Positions 1 through 10,231 of a stretch of DNA of 25,860 nucleotides are shown piece by piece. The stretch is taken from the NCBI GenBank assembly GCA_015501595.1, contig JADNRX010000714.1, forward strand, positions 1 to 25,860, written 5' to 3'. Origin of the DNA: Hymenopellis radicata. Its lineage: Eukaryota > Basidiomycota > Agaricomycetes > Agaricales > Physalacriaceae. A program made the position numbers and the translations under genes. Position 1 is the stretch's first letter, and each line of letters starts with the position of its first letter. The notes below the pieces were generated by a model, which worked only from the letters and a program-made list of their open reading frames with translations, ran no database searches and had not been told where the DNA came from.

Positions 1-540
1 ACATCGAGTTTAGTACATTGTACGGTAAGTCGTCAACAAAGAATTTCTGTCAGATGTTTAGTAAAGATGGTTGGCCGTATTATCTAGCATTTTTAGGCTA
101 CTACGTGCTCTCGTTCAACGTCTACAACACGTTGAATGATGTTCGGATACCAGGCCCGTTACTCCGAACAGTGATCAAGCACTGTTCGGAGCCGTTGCTC
201 CTTCCTTCCTACCACCATCAGCATCCACTTTCGTCGACCACTCGCGCCTGCTTCCTTCTCCATCGCCATTCCCGGTGTCTCTACCGTTCAGCTGGCTAGC
301 TTTTCCCCGCGTAAGCCCTGTCAAAACAGGCAGCATTTCGCATCAACGGCGTACTGTCAATGAGGCAACGCAACGCGCGCCCTGTAACTCCGAATGGGCT
401 CTGCCCGGCTCTTGAGGAACAATGGTTGCTGTCCCGTCTGCAGACGAGCAGCATTACGCGGTGCGTTCTCATTTTCACATCCTTTTTGCCTGTGCTAAGC
501 AACAACGATAGTTCTATCATATCCGCCGCCACCGCACCGC
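1..540. other. Left edge, no supported gene
   Basis: No exon chain or recognisable protein is visible here. The longest open stretch (18-299, +) has no family features and runs into a CT-rich tract. The right part, about 420-465, resembles the minus strand of about 11990-11950: both carry a shared stretch that includes gctgtcccgtctgcag. This suggests that repeat copy A, described below, begins to the left of 540. A hairpin at 162-191 is listed separately. Confidence 0.5.
162..191. repeat. 12-bp perfect hairpin
   Basis: The arm ctccgaacagtg (162-173) is followed by a 6-nt loop and its exact reverse complement (180-191). There is no T tract after it and no known RNA fold around it, so I describe it only as an inverted repeat. 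Confidence 0.8.
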
Positions 541-2155
541 GACACCATACCCAACCGTGGGCCTACTCAGAGCCAGGCCGACCTTGAGCAGGGCTTTGTG
601 GGCCCATGGTTGGGAGATGGTGTCGACGCGCAGTCTTTCCCGCTAAATTCTCTCGACCGTTTCCCGTCGCGGCAAGTCTGACTATCCTCACATGGAACAT
701 CAATTTTCCTCAGATTTTCATTTAGTATTACTGCTTCATTCCCTTCTCCAGCCCTTCTCCCTCTGGCCAGGAAATGTGTTCCAAGTCCACCGAGCACACA
801 ACTGATGCCACGTAGGCATCACGTGTTGGTTGGGTTTTGCTCGAATGAGGGTGCGTGCTCGATCTTATCCTTCTACCACCATCTCGTCTCATTCTTCCCA
901 CTGACTTACTGCAACATATGCGAGCAACGGCCAGATACACTGACAGCAAATACCTCCTCGACGATGACTTGAGCCTTGACGACGACCACCTCGATGACGA
1001 CGACTGCCTCGATACGATGACGACGACCCCCTCCTCAACGACGACTCCGACGCCCACAATGACCTCTGCGCGCCTCAATGCTGAGCCCGATGCCGACAAC
1101 GATAGATCCCCACGCCGACAATGATAGCTCTTCACGACGACGACTCTATCTCACTACACCTCATGGTCACGACGGCTCCCTGCTATATGGCTCTGGTCCC
1201 TCGCCATGTCGACGACCCAACATCAACATGTCATGCTCGGTAACGAAGACGATGGGCCATAGTGAGACCTGTGGAATCTTGCTGAGGTCAGCTCTCTTCT
1301 TCGCCGTCACGGCTGACTATGATCTTAAACAGACATTGCCCTTACCTCACCATCCATATATCGTAAGTCTTGGTTACCTTTCTATCCATCAACGTCGACT
1401 AACCCTTCATCAGCCTCAACTTTGATGATGACTACGGCCCGCGTTGGTGAAGGTATTCATACGATGCCTTTGCTTTGTTTATGTACTCTTCATGAACAGG
1501 TAAGTTCACAGAGTCCTTTGCTCATTGTGTTTCCTCATCACAACTGACCTTGCTAGCTCTCTATGCCCATTGCTGAGTTCTGTGGTATGTTCATTGCTCG
1601 CTTTCTTCGAATCCGTGACTGACTTGTTGTTCAGTTGCACATGCCTGTGTTGCTCTTGTTCGTTGAGCATGCTCGAGTTGGGTTGTTGCATCACTGTTTC
1701 GGTTTTGGCATTGTTGCTTCTGTGTAGTTTTAGGTCTATATGATTGTCTGTATTCCTCAATATGCTGAATTCTACTTATGTGTTTGTGGAATTTCTTGCA
1801 TTCGTTATAGTCGTATTTGTGGGGATTGTATACAATAGGTTCTCAGTTTTTTAAGTTCTAAGGACAGCTTGACTGATTTGATACTGCTTCGACCTACTTA
1901 GAGATGCTTCATCTTCTAACTAGGTTATGTCTAGCTTATTCCAAAGTGGATTGAGTTATTCTAAGTATGACTTGAGTTAGCTTGAGCATGACTTGAGGTG
2001 CCTCAAGTTAGACTCAAGGCATCCTTAAGGAAGGTTTGGACCTGAACCTTTGCCAAAGTTAACTGGGCAGAGTTTACACCCTGATGTCCTCTAGGCAACC
2101 ATGTTCACCGTGGTTGACTCAGCACTCCTCTAGGCTGGTGACCCGTTTCCTGATG
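540..2155 (+). repeat. Dispersed repeat, copy A
   Basis: This copy matches the reverse complement of 10915-12463 in patches, in the same order: the near-palindrome (541-625), a hairpin segment around 803-825, a GAC/GAT-rich low-complexity block (955-1140), a ctcaag/cttgag-rich block (1850-2030), and a strongly conserved end (about 2003-2155). In that end block I count about 7 mismatches in roughly 149 bases, six of them transitions. Both copies stop being similar directly after gtttcctgatg, which therefore looks like a true element end. I see no transposase, reverse transcriptase or poly-A tail, so it is a non-autonomous or degraded element of unknown class. The left border is uncertain and may lie before 540. 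Confidence 0.65.
541..625. repeat. Near-palindrome with ~23-bp arms
   Basis: The left arm (541-563, starting gacaccat) and right arm (about 601-625, ending atggtgtc) are imperfect reverse complements around a ~38-nt centre. Related sequence appears twice in repeat copy B: near 11780-11815 (same centre, ctctgag) and at 12427-12463 (one arm). The arms may therefore be element ends that have come together, or an internal hairpin of the repeat family. Confidence 0.6.
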
Positions 2156-2301
2156 AAAAAGTCTAGTGAATTTATGATCGAGAATGGACTTACCTTACTG
2201 CATTATGCGATCGACACGGTTGCTTCTTGACATCGACCTACCTTGACACATCGGACCGGCAATCATCCTGGCTCACGGTCACATCCGCTCACGAGTTGGC
2301 T

Positions 2302-3022
2302 ATGGGTCGAAAGGCCGTTTATCTAAGTGCCGAGGACCGTGAATATGCGCGCAGAGAGACGAAAGCTCAATATTGGCAACGGTATGTACAGGTGAACAGT
2401 TCGCGTTTTCAGATGTTCTAACGTGTATTTCTAAGTAATCGTAAAACATTGAATGCAAGGGCGCGTCAGCGTTATCAGGCGAGGAAGGAGAGCCGTACAG
2501 TAGACGGGCGAACGAAGGCTGGAAAGGCAGGGCAGTACGAGTCAGTCGACGAATATGAGGCGTCGTGAGTCCTTGACATGCTAACCTTGGATGTTAACTC
2601 TGAGCTCGTGAAACTCTAGTCTTGATGAATCTAACCTAACCCGCAACCTTCGCCGCAAGTATCTACGACTTGAAGCCGGACTAATGGCGCATACAAACAA
2701 CTCCCTCTATGATTGGGCGCACGAGCTCTGTCGAATCGCCATGCAGCATCTGGACGACCACGACGCCGGTTCCAAGGCCCTCATAGAAGCCAGTGAAAGT
2801 CCGCGGAAGTGGTGGGATAAGGCGAAGTCTATCGAGGGGCAGGTTGAGGAGCAGGTTGGGGAAGGAACTTTGCTTGACTATATCCGCCGACGTAATGGAC
2901 GGTTCGAATATGCCGTTGAGTCTGTTGTAAACATTAACTTCCATCTGTCCTTTAATACCTTAGAGGAGGAGAGAGCTTATGGCCGGTTGTACTACTCCTC
3001 ACATCATGCAGACATCCTGTAG
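2302..3022 (+). CDS. Small basic-region protein, uncharacterised family
   Basis: Three exons fit in frame: 2302-2381, 2460-2564 and 2620-3022, with introns GTATGT..AAG and GTGAGT..TAG, giving 195 residues and a TAG stop. The start MGRKAVYLSAEDREYARR is followed by a strongly basic, helix-prone stretch (to about residue 45) rich in Arg, Lys, Gln and Tyr, recalling a bZIP basic region without a clear leucine heptad. The C-terminal ~125 residues (from LDESNLTRNLRRKY) are mixed charge, with tryptophans in DWAHEL and PRKWWDKA. I recall similar short proteins, with an opening of the type 'M..R..YLT.EE...A', as multi-copy in mushroom genomes, without known function. A DNA-binding role is only a guess. 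The gene is intact as read, and is convergent with the next gene: only 80 bp separate the two stops. Confidence 0.7.
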
Positions 3023-3102
3023 GCGTAATCACAAATATACGAGCTGAAAGTGGGCATAGATTGTGTGAAGTGGTTACTCTAGTATACATATAAGATCTGC
3101 GA

Positions 3103-4072
3103 CTACTTAGAGGGGGTTAACAGCATAATACGACGGTCAGCACACGCAGCGACGTATTCCTTCAGAGCCTCCTCGTAGCTAGTATAACTGCGATGCGTGC
3201 TGCCAGGAATACCGACATGGTGGAAGGCAGCTTCGATGCTGATAAAAGCAACTATAATTATCGAAATGAGCGAACGAAGAGCCGAAGACTTACTAATTGT
3301 TGTAGAGTCCTGGTCGAGTCCCGGCGAAGATGGCATACCAGGCATTACGGCGCACGCCGGCGCTAAGCGGTGTCTGGCAGACCAGACATCAGGAACTGGG
3401 GCCTGCACGCGTCGGGAGCTGTAGATGGTTCGGGGCCCTGATGTTGGGTGAACTAATCCATGCTTCGACGCGTAGTCATACGCCGCATCTGCCATGGTTC
3501 GGGTGCGATAGCCTTGATAGATAGAGCCAGTTTGGTGCAAGATCTGTGCCTCACAGGCATCCCTGAAATCTGATTAGACTTGTCCACGAGTAGGAGGAAG
3601 AGGGAAACTACCAAGTGGCGTACACGCCAGGGATCGTACCCACAAAAACGACATATGCTCCTGCACGCTTTTTGGTGGGACGTTTCTTGGGGGAGACACG
3701 GCTGACATGGGCGTTCGATTGTTGCTGCGAGTATCCAGCATCCGACCTAGCGCATGTTCAACGCAAAATCAAATAAGATCAGACACTGGTAACTAACCAA
3801 TGAGAGGTAATCCGCGTGGTACCACCTTGATTCACCGCATACAGCCTGGAAGGGGAAGACACAGCTAGTCCCGCGAATGCGGCTGCAAGGGTATCTTCTG
3901 CAAGGTCGTCTTTCGCAGCGTCCTGTTTGGTGGTGATAGCAGGAGGCAGGCTAGGTTGATGGGGCTTGTTGGAGGTGCGGAGGGAAGACGGGCGTTCATC
4001 TTCAGAGTCGGTCAACAGCCAGATCACATCATCCTCACTATGAGGCGGGGGATCGGATGTCCGCATCGACAT
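3103..4072 (-). CDS. Viroplasmin/RNase H1 N-terminal-like domain protein
   Basis: Four exons join in frame: 4072-3798, 3746-3612, 3562-3294 and 3230-3103, giving 268 residues. Residues about 122-168 (AYVVFVGTIPGVYATW, then a conserved-looking Gln and a YDYA end) match the caulimovirus viroplasmin fold found at the N terminus of eukaryotic RNase H1, which binds RNA/DNA hybrids or dsRNA. Residues about 203-258, ending HHVGIPGSTHRSYTSYEEAL, look like a second, more diverged copy interrupted by intron 3. No RNase H catalytic domain follows. The N-terminal ~90 residues are low complexity and contain DDVIWLLTDSEDE (14-26), a hydrophobic core followed by acids as in SUMO-interacting motifs. A KKRPTKKR stretch before the first domain could be nuclear targeting. 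The last intron acceptor (GAAG at 3231) was chosen to keep frame and is less certain. Binding of hybrids or other nucleic acid is inferred from the family. Confidence 0.72.
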
Positions 4073-4216
4073 GGTAGCTACAGTGGGAGTGCGTACGATA
4101 AGAACTTGGCATTTATGGGACTACACGTGGGACATGTGATACGAAAGACCAATCGGGGATAGTCAACACCGGCTCAGATATTTCCCTAGACTATAACGCA
4201 GGTTCTACAGACAAGG

Positions 4217-4727
4217 CTAGGGAAGGCATGAGTATTGGAAAAAGACGTCTGATGGAGAAATGGGGTCATACCGGTCGCGGCGAGACTTCCGCCACTTGCC
4301 GATATTGACTTTGCCGGCAGCAAGGTCCTCGTTGAAATATTGGAGGGCGGCAGAATGACTGTGTCGCTTCTTCTTGAAGCCTCCCGAAACGCCGTTCGTG
4401 AACTCAGCGGCTAGAGATCTAAAAGAAATAAGGTAGAATTAGCAGAGACGAGTAAGAGAGAAACTGGAGGACTGACGCATCAGTGACGATGCCAACTTTG
4501 ACGCCGACAGTAATACAGTAGAAGAACGTCTTGCTACCATCAGGCGCAGCGGGTAGGTAGGCAGGCTTGAGGGGGCCACGCGGCACGGAGGAGAACAGCA
4601 CGCCTGACCGGAGAGGATACTGGTCATCAACATAATCATGCGCGGGAATGAGTGGGTCGTAGACGCATTGCGGAGGGAACCACGATGGAGGCGTTGAGAC
4701 GACGGGATACGGAGGCGGAGACGACAT
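4217..4727 (-). CDS. Second viroplasmin-like domain protein
   Basis: Two exons, 4727-4477 and 4418-4217, join through a GTCAGT..TTTAG intron to give 150 residues ending at TAG. After a Pro/Tyr-rich N terminus, residues 68 to about 120 (FFYCITVGVKVGIVTDA, then NGVSGGFKKK and AALQYFNEDLAAGKV) follow the viroplasmin pattern: aromatic strand, Gly-x-x-x-Gly-(Ile/Val) turn, 'gvsGa' turn, basic strand, final helix with Ala-Leu. The pattern is weaker than in the neighbouring gene and the conserved Trp is replaced by Asp-Ala. The gene lies 144 bp upstream of, and in tandem with, the other viroplasmin gene, so the two may be an old duplication, although they are too diverged to align over their N termini. 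No catalytic domain is present. Confidence 0.62.
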
Positions 4728-5040
4728 GCCGTCTAAGAGGTGGGCAATTAGAAGCGATGCTGGGATGGACGAGTGTACGCACGACTGTCAGGGAGGTGAC
4801 CTCGGCTGGGGATGCTTTGGCATCGCCAGCAGGGGACGTGTCTTGGACTGAGACGGACATGAGCGCTGATGAGAGAGAAAGAGATGGGGAATCCGGGTAA
4901 CGAGTCTGCTGAGTTAGATAAGGTGAGGGAGGAAATTGAAATGGAGTGCATGGCAGATGGCACGTTGCTCTTTCTAGAATAATTCGCCCGTGTCCTGCCA
5001 AGTTCCTCTCGCCACTTAGTCTGGGAACCAATCCGACACG
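4728..5040. promoter_or_regulatory. Divergent intergenic region
   Basis: These 313 bp separate the start of the second viroplasmin gene (minus) from the inferred start of the plus-strand tryptophan-rich gene, so both promoters must lie here or overlap. I see no clear TATA box. There is no coding signal that fits the neighbouring exons. Confidence 0.45.
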
Positions 5041-7684
5041 ATGGCGCGCACGACAGCGCCGCACATTGGCGGAAGAAAAAGTATGTGAAGAAGGCCAAGA
5101 GCGAGCGAGGGAATCGTAAAGGCTGGATGGAAGGCATGAGGGCTAAGTTATTTGTGCCCTTGGTCCCACGCTTCGCAGACACCGTCGACACTGGTTGGCA
5201 GGCGGCGGACGAGTACATGAAGGTCCTCCAAAATCTGTATCACTTCCACTTTCCCTACCCCATGAAGGATAGCGAGGAGCCGGCCGAACTGAAGGAATAC
5301 GATCCCCTCAAAGTCGTACCTGACGACGACTCGGGATTGACAGACGATGAGCTGAGGATGAAACGCGCGCATATTACCAGGATTAACACCGTGTGTATAT
5401 CACTGATACTTATGAATATGGACTGAATGCGACGTGCTCCCGACAGGTGTTGCGGCGATGGCTTGTTTATCACGCGAGGAGATTCCGCAAGCGCTTCAGA
5501 AAGCTCACGCGTCGCGACGCCACAGACACCTACGAAATTTTGATGGCACGGTTGTCAGGCGTGACGAAGCCGCCGAAGCAGGCTCATGCCTCGCATATCT
5601 TTCGGCGGGAGACGGAAGAGCAAATCAAAAAGGCCATCGCAGAGAAATGGGAGAAGGTCACAGTCAAGAAGAGCAAGCTCCCGGACGTGGCGTTCAGAAA
5701 CAAGGTTACGGACGCAATGTTGAAGGCGCTCCCGAAGGAGGAGCAGAAGAGATACGAGACCATCGCGAAGGCGGAGGGGGACCGGAAGAAGGAGGAATAT
5801 CAAGCGCTGTTAACAGCGCCGCCCTCGCGAGCACCAGAGGATCGCGCAGCGTACGTATTATTGATTTCATGGTGGAGGAAAATACACTAACGAATTTTGT
5901 AGCGCGGTGGGCAATTTGGAGAATTTTATTGGTGACATCAATCGAGGGTGCGAGGAGAGGACATTCATGCGCCTGTTCACGCTGGCGGGAGGACCAACGA
6001 ACGAGTCAAACGGCGAGATTAGCACTAAGAGGTAGGTTCACATGTAACGGCGGATATCCCGATACTAATGCCTGATTAGTTACAGCACGAGCAAGAATAT
6101 CGCGCCCGTACCGTTGTCGTTTCAAGAATGGCTGGGCCCCACAGAGCTGGCAAAACTGCTTGGTTTGTGGTCCAAGTACCTCGCGACTTGTTACACCCCG
6201 GAGGACCGCCAAAGCGTCATTATACCAGACGCTGCTCGCGGGCCCCTTGTCGCTACCCAACCTATAAATGGACAAACCGTGGTTGAAGGAGCGTCGGGTG
6301 CAGCGCTACAACCTATAAATGGACAAACCGTGGTTGAAGGAGCGTCGGGTGCAGCGCTACAGGTTGCCGTGTGGGATGCCGGCCCGGAGTTCAATGTGGA
6401 CGCGAGCACGCTGATGCGATGGGCGGCGAAGAGGTGACGTCGGTGGGCGGGAAGATCGTGACAAAGGTGGTGCTAGCAAAGCTTTTGAGCTTGGAGGATT
6501 CCGACAGCGATTCATCGGAAAGCGACTCGGGCGATGAGTCCGAGTCAGATGCATCGGACGGGGAGTTGTACATCCCGCAGGATAACGACGTAATCGACAA
6601 CGGGAAGAAGAAAAAAAGAAAGCGAGCAGCGTCGGTAACGGAGGGCACGGGCGCAGGCTGGATGTATTACGATGAGAATGGAATTAGGCTGAGCGAGGAG
6701 GAGATTGAAAGGAATGAAGCCGTCGTGCATCAGCAGTTGAGGAAGGCGGGGTTCGAGATGCTGTACGAGACGGGGATGATGAATGAGAACACCGGTGAGG
6801 AGGACTTCGTGGCAGCGGCGAGAAAAGCCATTGCCGATGGCCGTCTACAAGATCCTGCATTGGCGCCATCAAAGACGCGCGCTAAAAGGCCAAGGGTGGC
6901 TAAAGCGAAGGAGAGCGGGGAAGGGGAAGGTAGCGCGCGAAGACGCAAGAAAGCGGGTCGGAATGCCAATGGGGTCGCTACCGAGAGTACGACAGGAGCG
7001 ACATCGACGGCTACCAAGGACACACCGCCCGCCACGCTACCACCAGTGAAAGCAACAATTATTGCACCAATCGTGGCGCCGATCGTTGAGAGTTCGGAAG
7101 AGGATGATAAGCGCGTATGTTCAGAACTGTTGAAAGATGCCCCGAGTTGGCTGGAGGAGGCGGTGGACGAGTTTATGGGTGCAGAGGGCGGAGATGCTCT
7201 TTTGTCGCTGATGCGGCTGTTGTTGGAAATCGAACGTCAGCATGGGTGGATTAGCGTGGACGAGGGTAAGAAATTCAACTTGCCTGGAGCTCGCATGCGT
7301 CCGCATTTGCTGACGTCCTGGATCTCCAACGGATGCACGCGCCAGAGAAAGAGAATTGTGGTTGATGAGAAGACTGGGCCGGCTTTCGTGGCAGCCTGGA
7401 AGCCTTGGTGGTCATATTTGCAAGAGTCGTGGCGGGTACGTGGGGAGGATGGAGAATGGAAACGAGACGCGTATGGAGACGAGTGGAAAAAGATGGGTGT
7501 TCCGGGTCAGAATGGCATGTTGAGCGTGGTTGCAGTTCTGTCGTAGTGGAAGTCGTTTATCGAGAGTCAAGGGAGTGTCCTGGGTGCAGAGGCCGTTGGA
7601 GAAAAGGAGTGGGTGGGCGCAAGGAACGACGTTGAGTGGGTGCTAAAGGGCCTACTCAGTCATGTGGGAAAAAAGAAGCTGTAA
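5041..7684 (+). pseudogene. Trp-rich mushroom-family protein, disrupted
   Basis: The exons are 5041-5390, 5447-5850, 5903-6031 and 6086-7684, and the three introns all have GT..AG ends. The chain fits a family that I recall as expanded in Agaricomycetes and functionally unknown. Its signatures here are an opening MARTTAPHIGG, LPDVAFRNKVTDAMLKALP in exon 2, FTLAGGP with CYTPEDR, a Ser/Asp-rich acidic tract plus KKKKRKR (about 6500-6630), and a C-terminal block with WKPWWSYLQESWR and GQNGMLSV. Three lesions are visible. One A appears missing in the run at 5075-5080, separating the ATG at 5041 from the rest. One base appears missing at about 6433, where frame 3 ends at TGA 6435-6437 while frame 2 continues. 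An in-frame TAG at 7544-7546 stands where the family has aromatic residues, after which the same frame stays open to TAA 7682-7684. Restored, it would be roughly 825 residues. If the lesions are sequencing errors, it is a live gene. Confidence 0.65.
6259..6360 (+). repeat. 51-bp perfect tandem duplication
   Basis: Two identical 51-base units, 6259-6309 and 6310-6360, lie inside exon 4 of the tryptophan-rich gene. The unit is a multiple of three, so it duplicates 17 residues (QPINGQTVVEGASGAAL) without shifting frame. The absence of any mismatch means that it is recent, or that it is an assembly artefact. Confidence 0.95.
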
Positions 7685-8640
7685 GTGATGGACGTACGTA
7701 TTTTAGAATGCCGTCGAAGGTTCGCCGTACGTAGAAGTCGTGAGGGGGAGGTGTTTGTTTAGCGAGTTTGAATCCATCGTGGCGATCGGGTGTGGCGCGT
7801 ATTGTGGTCTGAATGACGGTGAATGAATGGCACAGCCACGGATGCTGAATCTGTTGAAGTGCGCATTCACATGCTAATGTCACGGTCAGGGGTCAATCCA
7901 AATGTGGTTCCTATGAGATTTTAGTGCAGGTCAGGTGCAGGTTAATGGGATGGTAGGGTAGAATATGGCGTGTAAACCGAAAGCAAGATTAATTGCGGAA
8001 GCCATACAACGGCGCATCGGTACGCGCAAGGACGGGAGGGTGACCCGGAATGTGCCGTGCCGAATATGCTGCCGAGCGTCCCAATGAGAGAGGTGCCGAG
8101 AGGATGCCGGATAATGATGGGTGAGATATGCCGTTAGATGCCGATGTCCCATTGTGGATACGATGCCGCACTGGTGCCGTGATGGGGGCGCACCCTGCGG
8201 GCGGGAGGAATGACAATTAATATCCCCAGATGGGACTATGCGGGATGGAGGCTATAGTGCCTGAGGAGAGGCGGCGGGCTGCGCTGACTCATCCACCCGC
8301 GTGGCTGTGTTATTCTAGCAAGTGCAAGGGAATTGTATTATGGTTAGCCTAGCAAGTGCAAGGGTTTTTAGGCTTTTCTCTACAGCTATGGCTCTGTCTG
8401 CAATCATCTTCGCGCACGCTATGACCATTTCTTGGAGGACGACGTCGGTCGGCCTCGCCAGGACCGTGACGGCGTCAGTGCCTTCCTCGTCAGGTTCATC
8501 GCGATGAGCGATTGGGCTGACGCGGACGCCGGCATGCTGATATCTCGTCTATGTCTTCGTCCCTGCTTCCGAACAGGTTCTGACCGCTGGGAGGGGCCGT
8601 GCCGTGGAGGGGGGACTGTGGGTGTGGCAGCGGGCGGCGG
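7685..8640. other. Non-coding stretch, TGCCG-rich
   Basis: No convincing exon chain on either strand. About nine copies of tgccg lie between 8050 and 8190 (for example gatgccg and ggtgccg), giving a local low-complexity block. An open stretch at 8432-8653 (+) has no family features. The upstream half follows the end of the tryptophan-rich gene and may hold its terminator, which I cannot place. Confidence 0.4.
8315..8364 (+). repeat. 16-bp direct repeat pair
   Basis: The sequence ctagcaagtgcaaggg occurs exactly at 8315-8330 and 8349-8364, 34 bases apart start to start. It is too close to be a target duplication around an element, and there are no inverted ends between the copies. It may be a slippage product. 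Confidence 0.85.
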
Positions 8641-9129
8641 AGCAGCGGATTGAACACAGACTTGCATCATTCCATGTCTGCAGGTGCCAGCACACCATTG
8701 GTTGTTTTTTGATTGGGGTATGGTCAGTGCACTATTGTGTGCTGCACCGCCTCATGAAAATACTGCAACTTTGTCGAGTCTTTCATAATACAATGTCTCT
8801 GCATCGTATTTGCCATCTTGTTGCTCACCGTTCTCTTGCTCCTGCAGGCTCTGAGTGATCACACCTTCTCAAGTCAGGCCAAACCATCTTAAGTGGTTGG
8901 CACTTGACATGTATAGTCTCGAGTCAGCGTGAGATGTTGATAAGTCAACCTAGGTTACTACTAGTACTTCTGTAGATCTCAACTCACCCTGAGCTAACTT
9001 GAACCTTCCTGAGGGTAGGAACCGTGATACAGCACACTTAAGATGACTGGAAACGCCTTTGGTTGACCTAGACACCTTAAGCTTGCTGCATGTAGAACAT
9101 CTGACTCGAGTTAGCTTAAGGCCAGAGGC

Positions 9130-10231
9130 TAGACCTGGGCAAGAGTGTCTGGTGTTTAAGTGTGCACCCGGGTGCACTCGGCACTCACACCCGGGTGTCG
9201 AGTGTTTGGCAGTGTCGGGTAGTGTGTTTGGACGGGTGGGTACCCGAGTGCGGGTGTCCGGCTTTGGGCCGCGAGTACCCGTGCCCAAACACCCGTGTAA
9301 ACACCCGGGTATTTACATATATATTTATAGTGAATTTAGAAAAATTTCTGAAGTTAAACGGGGCCTTACGGCCCAGAAACGAGGTATGTGCATCAAATCC
9401 GGCGACTCGGGCCGAGATCCGAGAAAGGACGCGTAAGCGCGTGATCGGGTCTCTCTCCTCACCACCACCACCACCAGCCATCCGTCGCTCGACTCTATGT
9501 CGGCGACCCACTTCCGATGGCCCGTCGCTCGACTTTGAGTCGGCGATGAAGACACCGGCGCTCGACTCTGAGTCGGCGCCGTATAAATGGAGAACGACTT
9601 TACGTCGTCTCCACGGAAACACCACCTGCTATTGGCGCTCGACTTAGAGTCGGCGTCCACATACCACAAGGAGGAGACGCCGCCCGCCATGCTGAACAGC
9701 GTGCTTGAAGAGCGGGGGCGGCGGATATGGGGCGCCACGTCGTCTGCTGGCGACGTGGTGGATTGGTGCGGGTTTTCTTGCTTTCTTTTTGATGTCGACG
9801 GCGTCTGCAGACGCCGCCGACTCTTGTGTTACACTGAACAATGTTTCATAGGTGTCTCCTTCACGGGTAAGCCCTCGAGCGAGGCACCATACACCATATC
9901 CCTCACCATTCTTCACCTCAAATCTTCCTTCTTCTCACACTCCTCGCGTCATTGGCATCATGCACCGCCGATGCTCCTCCCGCAATTGCTGGAGGATGCC
10001 GACGTCGCATGAGTTGACTGCGAGTGAGCTGCAGGATGCGGGTGTACACGAGTACACCCGCCACCCTACACGAGTGGCAGCACACCCGGGTGTGCGAAAC
10101 ACCCGCGAATGGGTGCCACATTCGAGTGCCACACTCGGGTGTCACTCGAGTGCGGGTGTCCGGCTTAGAGCCGCGAGTGACCCGCCCCGCGAGTGCGAGT
10201 GCACCCGGGTGGGCACTCGTGCCCAGGTCTA
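9130..10231. mobile_element. Foldback DNA transposon C, 8-bp TSD
   Basis: The element begins tagacctgggcaagagtg and ends with the near-exact complement, cactcgtgcccaggtcta. It is flanked by the 8-bp direct repeat ccagaggc (9122-9129 and 10232-10239). Both ends carry ~160-bp arms packed with cacccg/cgggtg words, and both contain a related module around gagtgcgggtgtccggct. The centre holds four 20-bp interrupted palindromes and a TATA-like gtataaatgg (about 9582), but no transposase. An 8-bp duplication is typical of hAT, P and KDZ/Zisupton superfamilies. The TAG start is closest to hAT, but the only transposase in the window is KDZ. It is non-autonomous. Its 1102 bp compare with 1000 bp for copy D. 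Confidence 0.88.
9486..9655. repeat. Four 20-bp interrupted palindromes in C
   Basis: Copies of cgctcgactNNNNgtcggcg lie at 9486-9505, 9526-9545, 9559-9578 and 9636-9655, with starts 40, 33 and 77 bases apart. Only the central bases vary (ctat, ttga, ctga, taga), keeping the arms intact. They sit inside element C and recur in element D. Confidence 0.9.

Noticed and set aside
4748..5218. Minus-strand open frame of 156 codons over the divergent region
   Set aside because: Antisense to the start of the Trp-rich gene and Ser/Pro-rich; the exon chain on the plus strand explains the region better.
8050..8190. TGCCG-rich tract as a possible minisatellite or CRISPR-like array
   Set aside because: Spacing is irregular and the unit is only five bases; ordinary low complexity.
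8432..8653. Open frame with Gly/Arg/Asp-rich peptide
   Set aside because: Overlapping open frames on both strands reflect GC-rich composition; no splice partners or family features.
9059..9436. Open frames across the arms of element C
   Set aside because: They read through the cacccg/cgggtg arms on both strands, as expected for repeats without stops; no protein family.
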